From: an uncultured Clostridia bacterium
Lineage (GTDB): Bacteria; Bacillota; Clostridia; Lachnospirales; Bianqueaceae
NCBI GenBank assembly: GCA_937892735.1
Contig: CALBGL010000007.1
Span: forward strand, 1-58,751
Direction: 5' to 3'
DNA length: 58,751 bases
Part shown: piece by piece, positions 16,386 to 24,732 of the stretch
Layout of the letters: every line of letters begins with the position of its first letter
Numbering within the stretch: the first letter of the stretch is position 1
The notes under the pieces: generated by a model
Databases searched by the model: none
What the model was told of the DNA's origin: nothing
What the model saw: only the letters and a program-made list of their open reading frames with translations
Program-made: the position numbers and the translations under genes

Positions 16386-17035
16386 ATACACTCATCACCG
16401 GCACATCCCAGGGCATCGGGAAGGCCCTGGCTGAACTTTTCCTGGCAAATGGCCATGTGGTGATCGGCATCGATCGCCAGTGCGCAAGTATCTCTCATAA
16501 AAACTATACACACTATCAACTGGATATCCGCGACTACGAGCATCTGCCGGATCTTTCCCCGATTCAGATTCTCATCAATAACGCCGGAACCCAGAATGAA
16601 AACGACATTGATACCAATCTGAAGGCCCTGATCCATATCACAGAAAAATATGGAGTACAACCGCAGATCCATTCCATTTTGCATATCGGTTCTGCCAGTG
16701 CGCATACGGGTTCCGAGTTTCCAGAATACTGTGCCAGCAAGGGCGGCGTAATGGCCTATACGAAAAACGTGGCCCTGCGCGTTGCTCCCTTTGGCGCGAC
16801 CTGCAACAGTCTGGATCCCGGCGGCGTACTGACACCGCTCAATGACTGCGTGATACAGGATGCGGACCTATGGGCCCAGATCATGGAGGAGACACCGCTG
16901 CGCCGTTGGGCTATGCCGGAAGAAATCGCAGAGTGGGCCTATTTTCTGACCGTCACCAATACATTCTGTACAGGAGAAAGCATCGTCGTAGATGGCGGTG
17001 AATCCATCAAACACAACTTCGTCTGGAAAGAGTGA
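16382..17035 (+). CDS. Short-chain dehydrogenase/reductase
   Basis: Classical SDR of 217 residues, cytosolic. The cofactor motif is TGTSQGIG (6-13), Asp31 at the end of the second strand (VIGID) favours NAD(H) over NADP(H), NNAG is at 66-69, and the catalytic set is S104, Y116 and K120 (YCASK). The C-terminal segment CTGESIVVDGG is standard. It is slightly shorter than the usual 245 residues because of trimmed loops. The start overlaps the transporter stop by 4 nt, so it is translated with it and should be under the same riboswitch. The substrate is unknown; a role in queuosine salvage is an inference from context. Confidence 0.85.
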   Translation: MNTLITGTSQGIGKALAELFLANGHVVIGIDRQCASISHKNYTHYQLDIRDYEHLPDLSPIQILINNAGTQNENDIDTNLKALIHITEKYGVQPQIHSILHIGSASAHTGSEFPEYCASKGGVMAYTKNVALRVAPFGATCNSLDPGGVLTPLNDCVIQDADLWAQIMEETPLRRWAMPEEIAEWAYFLTVTNTFCTGESIVVDGGESIKHNFVWKE

Positions 17036-17049
17036 AGCTTTTCAACACG

Positions 17050-17121
17050 AAGGAGCCGTTGCAAAATGCCTACGATGCCTCACCATTGCACAGGACTCTG
17101 TAAAGGCACGGACTCCTTTTT
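17050..17121 (+). terminator. Terminator after the SDR gene
   Basis: AAGGAG-CCGT and ACGG-A-CTCCTT form the outer stem of a long hairpin, followed by CTTTTTAATTT. The inner part can fold further. Confidence 0.65.
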
Positions 17122-17176
17122 AATTTCCAAGACATTTCATAAGAGCATTGCGATTTCACAGCCCATAATACCTGGT

Positions 17177-17297
17177 GAGTTTTCTCATTGGTCTGGCAGA
17201 AGAAATATTACATGGCTTAAAAACCAATGAGAAATCCGGGGGTTTTCTCATTGGTCTGGCTGAGAAAATGTTACATCGCTCAAAAAGTAATGAGAGT
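17177..17297. repeat. Two tandem palindromic repeat units (64-bp family)
   Basis: Two adjacent degenerate units (about 17177-17240 and 17241-17297). Each has arms TTTTCTCATTGGT and ACCAATGAGAAA in inverted orientation, flanking a centre with TTACATSGC. The second unit's right arm is decayed (AGTAATGAGAGT). The same family forms the three-copy array at 31625-31813. Reading frames across it are by-products of the repeat. Confidence 0.8.
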
Positions 17298-17429
17298 GTC
17301 ACAAATGATATGCTCCCTAGTAGGTGTTTTAGACGCTTATGCCCATGATAGAGGAATACATACAACGAAATCTCGGAATAATGACACCAATGGAAAAGCA
17401 TGAAAATTATTTACGAACAGCATAAAAAA
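17298..17429. other. Possible unidentified gene remnant
   Basis: Plus-strand codons from about 17341 read MIEEYIQRNLGIMTPMEKHE then NYLRTA and stop; just before this another frame is open without a start. This might be the C-terminal tail of a lost gene, possibly a transposase, but no family was recognised. Confidence 0.2.
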
Positions 17430-17455
17430 CTGCCAGGAGGTAAGCCTGCTGGCAG
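17424..17455 (-). terminator. Terminator of the dapA-dapB-DUF2238 unit
   Basis: CTGCCAGGAGG (17430-17440) and CCTGCTGGCAG (17445-17455) form an 11-bp stem with one mismatch and a TAAG loop. On the minus strand it is followed by TTTTTT, 6 nt past the stop of the membrane protein gene. Confidence 0.8.
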
Positions 17456-17461
17456 AAAAAC

Positions 17462-18280
17462 TTATGATTCTGGTGTTTCTGACTCTTCCTCACGCTCTTC
17501 CGGCTGTGGAATGATATTCTCGACAAATGCCGTCTTCTTTCCGCGATGCTTCACATAGAAGAATCCAAAAATGGAAAACACGACTGCTCCGATAAAGTTC
17601 ACGAACAAATCTTTCATCGTATCGTATAGACCAATATCCAGATAGCCCTGGATATTCAGCGCCTCTCCGTTGACAACCGTGGAGGTGATATTATCAATCC
17701 GAATTGGTACATTAACCGGTTCCGGATTGAGGGTAACACTGGAAATGCTGGATAAAACCGCGTCCTTCTGCATGTCTGTACGCAGAAACAGATCAGCGGA
17801 GAACTCGAAGAACTCCCATAAAACTCCGATCGTCATCGAAAAACAGAAAGCGACAATCGCCATGTAAATCGGTGACATCTCAAAAGAGAATCGTTCATGC
17901 CGATTGAGCAGATCTACCAGCGAAAATCCAACAGCGGCGGCCAGAAAACCGGTCGTCGTATGCAGCATCGTATCCCAAATAGGAATCCGAATATAGAAAG
18001 CCTGAATCTCTCCCAGAATCTCCGCCGCGAAGATGAAAACCAGAATGATAATTTCCAGTGTATCCGGCAGATGAATATCCAGACCTCGCTGCAGGATATC
18101 CGGCACATAGAACAGAATCAGAGTCAACACACACAAGAGTACGTTCTCATAGTTTCCCCGGATGGCAGCCATGACCAGCGTAAAAATGACTAACGCACGC
18201 AGGATCAAGTAGATCACCAGTGTCTTCCCGGTATAGGATTTGGGAAAACGTCTTTTTTTCATTTCCTTTTTCTTTGTCAT
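17462..18280 (-). CDS. DUF2238/YjdF-like integral membrane protein
   Basis: A 272-residue membrane protein with about six hydrophobic segments after a basic N-terminus (MTKKKEMKKRRFPKSY). The central segment IPIWDTMLHTTTGFLAAAVG and the later MTIGVLWEFFEFSADLF resemble the conserved D-x-x-x-H and W-E-x-x-E motifs of the DUF2238 (YjdF) family, whose function is unknown. A region of about 60 residues between the last two segments, and a charged tail (QPEEREEESETPES), are extra. It begins 30 nt after dapB and precedes a terminator, so it is probably the last gene of the dap unit; a role in lysine or cell-wall synthesis is not shown. Confidence 0.7.
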   Translation of the reverse strand: MTKKKEMKKRRFPKSYTGKTLVIYLILRALVIFTLVMAAIRGNYENVLLCVLTLILFYVPDILQRGLDIHLPDTLEIIILVFIFAAEILGEIQAFYIRIPIWDTMLHTTTGFLAAAVGFSLVDLLNRHERFSFEMSPIYMAIVAFCFSMTIGVLWEFFEFSADLFLRTDMQKDAVLSSISSVTLNPEPVNVPIRIDNITSTVVNGEALNIQGYLDIGLYDTMKDLFVNFIGAVVFSIFGFFYVKHRGKKTAFVENIIPQPEEREEESETPES

Positions 18281-18310
18281 AGTCTACTCCTTCGCGCGAC
18301 GGCTCCGCTT

Positions 18311-19024
18311 TCATTGAAACAATATGTCGTCCAGCTGATACCAGCCTTTGTTTCTGCCCGCCAGAGCGCTCGCCGCATTTACCGCGCCTACCGCAAAAAT
18401 GCGTCTGCTGGATGCCGTATGCGTAATGGACAGAGTCTCATCTTCTCCAAAAAGATAGACGGTATGTTCTCCCGCTACAGTACCTCCCCGCAGCGCCATC
18501 ACACCGATCTCCTCCTTTGTTCTGGCTCCACACATTCCCTCACGCCCCGTCACAACGCGTTTCTCATGCTCCGGATCCAACGCTGCAAGAAGCATCTTCG
18601 CCGTGCCGCTGGGCGCATCAACTTTCTTATTATGGTGCTTTTCCAGAATTTCTATGTCAAAATTCTCAAGAAGCGCCTGCGGAAGCTGCTCAAGAATATG
18701 TCGAAACAGAGCAATCCCCATGCTATAGTTCGCGCTGTGTACCACCGGCGCGTATTCACAGAGTCCTTGCAGCGCTTCCATATGTTTCTCGTCATATCCT
18801 GTCGTACCGCTTGCCAGAGCTGTCCCTGTCCTTTTCACGTACTCCGCCAGCGCCGACAACATCGCTGGGTGGGAGAAATCAATCACCACGTCCGCAGCAG
18901 GCATTGTCTTCAGATCCGACACATTCGTCACGTCCACGCGCCCGATGACCTCATGCCCTCTCTGCTGCGCTACTTCTTCAATCATATGGCCCATACGGCC
19001 ATACCCCGTTAACACAATTTTCAT
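18311..19024 (-). CDS. dapB: 4-hydroxy-tetrahydrodipicolinate reductase
   Basis: Second enzyme of the diaminopimelate/lysine branch, 237 residues, reducing the DapA product with NAD(P)H. The N-terminal GYGRMGHMIE is the nucleotide-binding loop (classical form GxxGxMG), ASGTTGYDE and the catalytic and substrate motif EILEKHHNKKVDAPSGTAKM are diagnostic. The ATG overlaps the dapA stop by 4 nt. Length fits the short Firmicutes/Thermotoga-type DapB. It supplies meso-diaminopimelate for peptidoglycan, consistent with the cell-wall theme of this half of the window. Confidence 0.95.
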   Translation of the reverse strand: MKIVLTGYGRMGHMIEEVAQQRGHEVIGRVDVTNVSDLKTMPAADVVIDFSHPAMLSALAEYVKRTGTALASGTTGYDEKHMEALQGLCEYAPVVHSANYSMGIALFRHILEQLPQALLENFDIEILEKHHNKKVDAPSGTAKMLLAALDPEHEKRVVTGREGMCGARTKEEIGVMALRGGTVAGEHTVYLFGEDETLSITHTASSRRIFAVGAVNAASALAGRNKGWYQLDDILFQ

Positions 19025-19896
19025 AACAGTCCAAACTCCTTTAAAGTTCCCGCCAACTGCTCCCGATGTACATCCGTCATCGGATACAGCGGCAGACGAA
19101 AACCACCCGCACGCATTCCCATCAGATTCATAGCCTCTTTGACGGGAATCGGGTTGACTTCCATAAACAACGCATTCATTATCGGCAGATACTGGATCTG
19201 CATCCTGCGAGCTTCTTCATAGCGTCCTTCTAAATAATGGTGCACCATATCGTGACATTCTTTGGGCATGATATTCGCCCATACGGAAATCACACCTTTG
19301 GCTCCCAGAGACATGAGCGGAATAGTAATATCATCATTTCCTGAGAACATAACAAAATCATCGTTCAGATACTTAGCGATCTTAACCGCGTAGCTGATAT
19401 CGCCACTGGCTTCTTTGATACCAATCACATTTGGATGTTTTGACAAACGGCCCACTACCGCCGGTGTGATAGAACATCCCGTACGCCCTGGCACATTATA
19501 CAGAATGATCGGCTTATCGACCGCATCCGCCACTGTTACAAAATGACGGTACATTCCTTCCTCGTTTGTCTTATTGTAATAGGGAGAAATGCAAAGAAGG
19601 GCGTCCACCCCCATGTCCGCATAGGCCCTGCTCTTCATTAACTGCGTCTCTGTACTGTTGGATCCGCTGCCCGCAATAATTTTCACGCGGCCCGCTGCCT
19701 TCTCCACCGCATAGGCACAGACAGCGTCATCCTCTTCATGGGACATAGTGGAAGACTCGCCAGTTGTACCTAACACCAAGATCCCGTCGGTACCTCCGGC
19801 GATCTGAAACTCAATCCATTCGCCCAACTGGTCGAAATTCACGCTGCCGTCTTCACGAAACGGCGTGGCCAGTGCTACAATGGAACCTGATAACAT
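19021..19896 (-). CDS. dapA: 4-hydroxy-tetrahydrodipicolinate synthase
   Basis: Class I aldolase-fold enzyme of 291 residues, condensing pyruvate with aspartate semialdehyde. The Schiff-base lysine lies in GIKEASGDISY, the catalytic tyrosine in ILYNVPGRTG, and the substrate loop is VLGTTGESSTMS. The chosen start at 19896 has AAAGGGG 8 nt upstream and gives MLSGSIVALATPF, the usual N-terminus; the frame extends 12 codons further without support. It is the first gene of the unit, 45-73 bp from its promoter. Confidence 0.95.
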   Translation of the reverse strand: MLSGSIVALATPFREDGSVNFDQLGEWIEFQIAGGTDGILVLGTTGESSTMSHEEDDAVCAYAVEKAAGRVKIIAGSGSNSTETQLMKSRAYADMGVDALLCISPYYNKTNEEGMYRHFVTVADAVDKPIILYNVPGRTGCSITPAVVGRLSKHPNVIGIKEASGDISYAVKIAKYLNDDFVMFSGNDDITIPLMSLGAKGVISVWANIMPKECHDMVHHYLEGRYEEARRMQIQYLPIMNALFMEVNPIPVKEAMNLMGMRAGGFRLPLYPMTDVHREQLAGTLKEFGLL

Positions 19897-19940
19897 ACTA
19901 TAACCCCTTTCTTTTTGGATATACTCACCCAATTATATTT

Positions 19941-19969
19941 ATCATACTACACCTGGGCGCAAAAATCAA
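19941..19969 (-). promoter_or_regulatory. Promoter of dapA-dapB
   Basis: On the minus strand TTGATT (19969-19964), 17 bp, TATGAT (19946-19941). The leader is too short for a lysine riboswitch. Confidence 0.65.
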
Positions 19970-20009
19970 TCCCATCCGCGAGATTCCCTCGCAAAACACC
20001 GCAATTTTC

Positions 20010-20038
20010 TTGCATCCTTCCCTCTTTCATGCTACAAT
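20010..20038 (+). promoter_or_regulatory. Promoter of pncB
   Basis: TTGCAT (20010-20015), 17 bp, TACAAT (20033-20038), 37 bp upstream of the pncB ATG. It diverges from the dapA promoter. Confidence 0.75.
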
Positions 20039-20075
20039 AGTAAAGATTATTCCATCAGAAAAGGAGTGAATCTGC

Positions 20076-21539
20076 ATGTATCCCAATCAGAATCTGACGC
20101 TCATGACAGACCTGTACCAGCTGACCATGATGCAGGGCTACTATACGTATCATAAGACTTCTCAACGAGTCGTTTTTGATCTTTTTTATCGCGAGAATCC
20201 ATTTCATGGCGCTTTCGCGATCACGGCTGGTTTGGAACAGGCCATTGATTATATCCGTCATCTATCCTTCAGCCGGGAGGATATTGAGTATCTGCGGTCT
20301 CTCGGCATTTTTCAGGAGGATTTTCTTACCTATCTGAAAGGTTTTCGTTTTACCGGAGATATCGACGCGATTCCAGAAGGCACTGTTGTATTTCCCAGAG
20401 AGCCGCTGATCCGTGTCAGCGCGCCCATCATAGAAGCGCAATTGGTCGAGACCACACTGCTCAACCTGATTAATCATCAGAGTCTGATCGCAACAAAGGC
20501 CGCGCGTGTAGTTCATGCTGCCAAGGGCGATCCTGTCATGGAGTTCGGCCTGCGACGCGCCCAGGGTCCGGATGCGGGCACACTGGGCGCCAGAGCTGCT
20601 GTGATTGGCGGATGTATCGGTACTTCCAATGTATTGACGGCTCAGCTATTCGCCGTACCGCCCAAGGGTACCCATTCTCACAGCTGGGTCATGAGCTTTG
20701 ATTCCGAATTGGAGGCATTTCGAGCTTACGCGAAGCTCTTTCCTAATATGTGTATTCTCCTGGCGGATACTTATGACACCTTGCGTTCCGGCGTGCCCAA
20801 CGCCATTCGCGTCTTTCAGGAGATGCGCGATCAGGGTATTCACTCCTCCATGTACGGCATTCGCCTGGATAGCGGCGATCTGGCGTATTTATCCATCGAA
20901 GCCAGAAAGATGCTGGATGCAGCCGGCTTCTCCGATGCCATCATCAGTGCTTCCAGCGATCTGGATGAACATCTGATCCGCGACCTGAAGCTGCAGGGAG
21001 CACAGATCAGCCTATGGGGCGTGGGAACAAAACTGATCACCGCCCAGGACAATCCCTCTTTTGGCGGCGTCTATAAGATGGCGGCGGAGGAGGATCATAA
21101 TGGACGGATGCAGCCGAAAATCAAGTTATCTAATAATCCGGAAAAGATCACCAATCCTGGCGTCAAGAAGGTACTGCGGATTTATGATAAGGCTTCTGGC
21201 TATATGAAGGCCGATCTGATCGCTCTGGAAGAGGAGATGTATGATCCTGAAAAGGATCTGACCATCTTCCATCCTGTCGATACTTGGAAACGCATGACCT
21301 TCAAGAGCGGCACCTACACGCTGCGCAATATTCTAGTACCTATCTTCCGCGGCGGTAAGTGCGTTTATGAGAGTCCTTCCGTCATGGAGATTCAAGACTA
21401 CTGCGCGAAAGAGCAGGAGACATTATATCGCGAGTCCCGTCGTCTGGTAAACCCCCAGACTGTCCCTGTGGATCTGTCTCAGCCCTTATGGGATATGAAG
21501 CAAGCCATGATGCACGCTTATGGAAAGTCTGACTTATGA
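20076..21539 (+). CDS. pncB: Nicotinate phosphoribosyltransferase
   Basis: NAD salvage enzyme of 487 residues that joins nicotinate to PRPP, with ATP hydrolysis, to give nicotinate mononucleotide. Characteristic segments are the N-terminal LMTDLYQLTMMQGYY, the substrate segment VMEFGLRRAQGPDAG, IRLDSGDLAYLS in the phosphate-binding barrel and GVGTKLITA. AAGGAG lies 10 nt upstream of ATG 20076. Its stop overlaps the next start (ATGA), coupling it to the HAD-thioesterase fusion. Confidence 0.94.
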   Translation: MYPNQNLTLMTDLYQLTMMQGYYTYHKTSQRVVFDLFYRENPFHGAFAITAGLEQAIDYIRHLSFSREDIEYLRSLGIFQEDFLTYLKGFRFTGDIDAIPEGTVVFPREPLIRVSAPIIEAQLVETTLLNLINHQSLIATKAARVVHAAKGDPVMEFGLRRAQGPDAGTLGARAAVIGGCIGTSNVLTAQLFAVPPKGTHSHSWVMSFDSELEAFRAYAKLFPNMCILLADTYDTLRSGVPNAIRVFQEMRDQGIHSSMYGIRLDSGDLAYLSIEARKMLDAAGFSDAIISASSDLDEHLIRDLKLQGAQISLWGVGTKLITAQDNPSFGGVYKMAAEEDHNGRMQPKIKLSNNPEKITNPGVKKVLRIYDKASGYMKADLIALEEEMYDPEKDLTIFHPVDTWKRMTFKSGTYTLRNILVPIFRGGKCVYESPSVMEIQDYCAKEQETLYRESRRLVNPQTVPVDLSQPLWDMKQAMMHAYGKSDL

Positions 21540-22660
21540 TACGAACGATTTTATTTGATTTAGATGGAACCCTGGCCTGTATGGATCAGAATGAATTTAT
21601 CCGGCAATATTATCAAACATTGGGCCAGTCGGCCGCTTCCCAAGGGATTTCTGACCCGAAAAAACTCCTGGACGCTGTTACGGCGGGTACCTATGCCATG
21701 ATGCAAAATGATGGCACGATGAGCAACGAAGAGCGCTTCTGGAAAGTTTTTCCACAGGCATATGGGGAGGGCTGGCAGGAAGCCGTGCCGCTTCTCGACC
21801 ATTTCTATACCCATGAATTTAAGGACATCCAATCCATCACAACTTCTTGCGCCGTTTCCCGCAAACTTTTAAGTTCCTTACGGCGTAAAGGGTATACCAT
21901 TGCGCTGGCTACCAGTCCCGTCTTCCCCCGCGTCGCGACGGAAGAACGGATCCGCTGGGCGAGTCTCCAGCCTGAAGATTTTGATTATATAACCACATAT
22001 GAGAACAGTCACTATGCCAAACCTTCCCGTGAATACTATCGTGAAGTACTGACTGCCGTAGGCGCCCTGCCAGAAGAATGCCTCATGATCGGGAACGACG
22101 CGGATGAAGATATGTGTACCGCCGAATGGGGCTTTTCGGTCTATCTCGTGACCGATCATCTGCTCAATCGCAGTGGAGGGGATATCAGCGGCTATCCCCA
22201 GGGGACTCTGAAGAAGCTGGCCGAGTATCTGGCATCTCTGCCGGACCTGCGTCATGCCTATACACGGATGGCTCAATATTACGAAACCGATTCCATGGGT
22301 ATCGTCCATCACTCCAACTATGTGCGGTGGCTGGAAGAGGCCCGTGTAGACTGGATGGACGCAGTCGGATTCGGCTATGACACCATGGAGCAGGCGGGGA
22401 TCTCCAGTCCCGTTTTGGCCGTACAGTGTGAATACAAATCTCCGGTCCATTTTCATGATACCGTGCGAATATATGTCCGTCTGACGGAGTTTACCGGCGT
22501 GCGGCTCCGTGTCTCCTATGAGATTGTGGACGCGGACAGCGGCGAGCTGCGTCTTTTAGGCGAGACCAGCCACTGCTTCACAGATCGTTCCGGGCGTCCT
22601 ATCTCTTTGAAAAAAGCCTGTCCCGAGGCCTATGCGTTGTATCAGAAACAGGTTTTATAA
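21536..22660 (+). CDS. HAD phosphatase fused to hotdog acyl-CoA thioesterase
   Basis: A single 374-residue frame holding two enzymes. Residues 1-235 are a HAD-family hydrolase with motif I FDLDGT (D8, D10), a motif II serine in ATSPVFPR, lysine in YAKPS and motif IV GNDADED (186-192). Residues 240-374 are a 4HBT/YbgC-type hotdog thioesterase starting AYTRMAQYYETDSMGIVHHS with NYVRWLEEAR, where Asp252 and the HHSNY segment match the catalytic region. No stop or frameshift separates them and a short linker (PDLRHAYTR) joins them. Substrates are unknown. Coupled by ATGA overlap to pncB, so the phosphatase half may act on a nucleotide or related phosphate; this is only inference. Confidence 0.85.
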   Translation: MIRTILFDLDGTLACMDQNEFIRQYYQTLGQSAASQGISDPKKLLDAVTAGTYAMMQNDGTMSNEERFWKVFPQAYGEGWQEAVPLLDHFYTHEFKDIQSITTSCAVSRKLLSSLRRKGYTIALATSPVFPRVATEERIRWASLQPEDFDYITTYENSHYAKPSREYYREVLTAVGALPEECLMIGNDADEDMCTAEWGFSVYLVTDHLLNRSGGDISGYPQGTLKKLAEYLASLPDLRHAYTRMAQYYETDSMGIVHHSNYVRWLEEARVDWMDAVGFGYDTMEQAGISSPVLAVQCEYKSPVHFHDTVRIYVRLTEFTGVRLRVSYEIVDADSGELRLLGETSHCFTDRSGRPISLKKACPEAYALYQKQVL

Positions 22661-22738
22661 ATCCATCGGCATACTGCACAATTTCTTTGCTCGTTATTTG
22701 TTCTATTCGACTTTTTTTCGCGAAGACTCCGGAAAGAG

Positions 22739-22767
22739 TTGACATAAAATGGAATCTTTAGTATAGT
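22739..22767 (+). promoter_or_regulatory. Promoter upstream of the lipoprotein gene
   Basis: TTGACA (22739-22744), 17 bp, TATAGT (22762-22767). Its transcript would pass through the hairpin at 22815-22850 before reaching the lipoprotein. Confidence 0.75.
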
Positions 22768-22814
22768 GTAGATAGTAGCAGCGCTGTTGTATGATTCTAT
22801 GGAAGTATAAATTA

Positions 22815-22850
22815 AAGGCGAAGACTGCGCAAAAGCGCATTCTTCGCCTT
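22815..22850 (+). terminator. Strong hairpin with T-rich tail, terminator or attenuator
   Basis: AAGGCGAAGA pairs with TCTTCGCCTT, with an inner GCGC/GCGC pair and an AAAA loop, followed by GTTTCTTTTC. It could end the pncB transcript, but it also lies downstream of the promoter at 22739, so it would attenuate the lipoprotein gene. Confidence 0.7.
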
Positions 22851-22873
22851 GTTTCTTTTCTGGAGGTGATCCT

Positions 22874-23971
22874 ATGAAATCCGTGATTCTGTTTTTACTG
22901 GCGGCCCTTTTTCTCTCCGGCTGCACGTCCCCTTTCTGGGATGATGATCCGGATACGGAAGCCTTTCGGCTCTTTCAAACCGTCCAGGGCTCTTCCTTTG
23001 GTATGACCCCGGAAGGGTGCTATTATGTGGATCTCCTGACAGATCCGCCTCTCCTCACCTATAAACAGACGGACAGTGCAGACGCACGCGTCGTCTGCTG
23101 GATGATCGATTGTTCCCACAAGACGACGGACTGTCCGGCATACTGTTCCCGGCAGACCACCGTCCTCGATACGACCGATGACGAGACGGTGTACCTGCTC
23201 CAATGCGGACCCAGTTCTGATCTGATCCGGATCTATCGCGTAGATCCTGCAAACCGCCGGCACAACCTCATCAAAGAGTATTCCCTGCGGGATGCGCTGG
23301 ATCTAGAGTCTATCACTTCATTTTCCTACTCCAGATTCTGCCTCTATGGGCAAAATCTCTATCTCGCTCTCTCCGCTGCCTGCGACGGTACGCCGACGGA
23401 CTATCTTCTGCGTGTCGATCTGAGGACAGATACGGTCTCACCCTTGCTTACAGATACACAGTCCCTGGATCCCTTTGCGATTCATGGCGACCTGCTCTAT
23501 CTGAATCAGCAGTATGGCCCGCAGGAGTATGCGCTCGAAGAATACCGCCTCGCAAGCGGCGCTTCCCAGGAGCTCGCACGGGCAGAAGAGAGTCTATTTG
23601 TGGATGCCGAGGGGCATATCTTCTACAAGATCCGGCAAAACGATACCTATTCGTTTGTCCGCCTGGATCCTGCCTCTAACACTTCTCTGATCCTGCGGAA
23701 TACCACCCCGGATGCCTTATACACCACCGGCGCCATGTTCTACGCGGGATATCTGAACATTATGATGGAGTCGGAAGATCAGCCGCTTTATTATCTGGAC
23801 ACCAGAACCGGAGCCGCCTGCCCGGCGGGACAGCTTTCCATCATCTGTGCGGTACAGGATGATGAAGCTGCCATCCAGGAGTTTATCTCCGATACGGACT
23901 GGATCCTACGGAGGATCCCCCTGTCGGATTATGCGCCGGATTCCCTTCGGGAAGCAGCGACCGCCTCCTGA
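22874..23971 (+). CDS. Lipoprotein of unknown function, beta-propeller-like
   Basis: A 365-residue exported lipoprotein: MKSVILFLLAALFLSGCTS has a clean lipobox (LSGC). The mature part is rich in short beta-strand repeats with Tyr/Leu-Asp pairs (YLLRVDLRTDTVSPL, HGDLLYLNQQYGPQEY, YLDTRTGAACP), like the DUF5050-type propeller lipoproteins of Clostridia, and contains several cysteines near 75-110. No catalytic motif was seen. The ribosome site GGAGGTG is 6 nt upstream. Its 3' end overlaps the convergent glycosyltransferase gene by 43 bp. Confidence 0.72.
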   Translation: MKSVILFLLAALFLSGCTSPFWDDDPDTEAFRLFQTVQGSSFGMTPEGCYYVDLLTDPPLLTYKQTDSADARVVCWMIDCSHKTTDCPAYCSRQTTVLDTTDDETVYLLQCGPSSDLIRIYRVDPANRRHNLIKEYSLRDALDLESITSFSYSRFCLYGQNLYLALSAACDGTPTDYLLRVDLRTDTVSPLLTDTQSLDPFAIHGDLLYLNQQYGPQEYALEEYRLASGASQELARAEESLFVDAEGHIFYKIRQNDTYSFVRLDPASNTSLILRNTTPDALYTTGAMFYAGYLNIMMESEDQPLYYLDTRTGAACPAGQLSIICAVQDDEAAIQEFISDTDWILRRIPLSDYAPDSLREAATAS

Positions 23972-24732
23972 TAGAAGGTTCCAAGAAGCCCCTTATAGTT
24001 TTTCTTCCACGGCTTATTTCTGCCGCAGAAATGGATGATGCGACTATGCGTACGCACCCAGTCCAGATTCATCCAGGCTTCTTCCTCGGGCCGGAGCACA
24101 AGGAGTTTATCCGTCATGTTGTACACATACGGGTCGATCTTCAGAATCCGATCGCCGTATAAGGCGCTGATGATGTCCTGATCGGGCAGCCACAGCGCCT
24201 TTTCGTGTGTCCGGATATAAGAAAAGATCTCTTCTTCCTGCTGCTTTTCGCGCAATACCACCAGGTTCATCAAGAGCACGCCGGAATTCACATAAATCCC
24301 TTCTTCCGGGAGATCCAGCCTCTTCTCATTGATTTTCCGCCAGAATTCTTTCAGATGCGTAGCGGCCGCATAGAAATACTCCTCGCCCAGCGGCAGCTCG
24401 TATAGTTCCCGCAGCGAACCGAGGATAATCATATCCGGATCCAGATACAGAATCCGGTCCATGTTCTGCGGCAGGTACCGCGCAGCCAACAGCCGATAAT
24501 ACATCTCCGGCGGATATCGGTCGCTGATCGGCGCATCCTGAAACTCTACACCGGACATGGCGACAGGATGTACCCGGCATCCTGACCCGGCCAATTCCCT
24601 GAGATACTCTTCTGTAAGGGAAGTATGCATGACATACACATGGATATCTCCCGGATTATGGCGCCGCAGCGTCTCCAGCATTAAACGTCCCTGCGGAATA
24701 TAGTTCCCATCCAGTGTGATCAGGACGTTCAT
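23929..24732 (-). CDS. Glycosyltransferase family 8
   Basis: A 267-residue GT8-type retaining glycosyltransferase. Visible motifs: N-terminal MNVLITLDGNYIPQGRLMLE, the metal-binding DPD in RILYLDPDMIILG, YVNSGVLLMNL, LPDQDIISALYGDRI and the C-terminal IHFCGRNKPWKKNYKG, all typical of LgtC/galactinol synthase-like enzymes using a UDP-sugar. No membrane segment. ATG 24732 has GGAGGTG 6 nt upstream and overlaps the stop of the TPR protein by 4 nt. The acceptor is unknown; its partners suggest modification of a surface polymer or protein. Confidence 0.9.
   Translation of the reverse strand: MNVLITLDGNYIPQGRLMLETLRRHNPGDIHVYVMHTSLTEEYLRELAGSGCRVHPVAMSGVEFQDAPISDRYPPEMYYRLLAARYLPQNMDRILYLDPDMIILGSLRELYELPLGEEYFYAAATHLKEFWRKINEKRLDLPEEGIYVNSGVLLMNLVVLREKQQEEEIFSYIRTHEKALWLPDQDIISALYGDRILKIDPYVYNMTDKLLVLRPEEEAWMNLDWVRTHSRIIHFCGRNKPWKKNYKGLLGTFYQEAVAASRRESGA

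Noticed and set aside
17156..17401. 81-codon minus-strand frame across the palindromic repeats
   Set aside because: Encoded mainly by the repeat arms (MRKP..DFSLV), with no ribosome site; the same peptide pattern appears at the other repeat locus.
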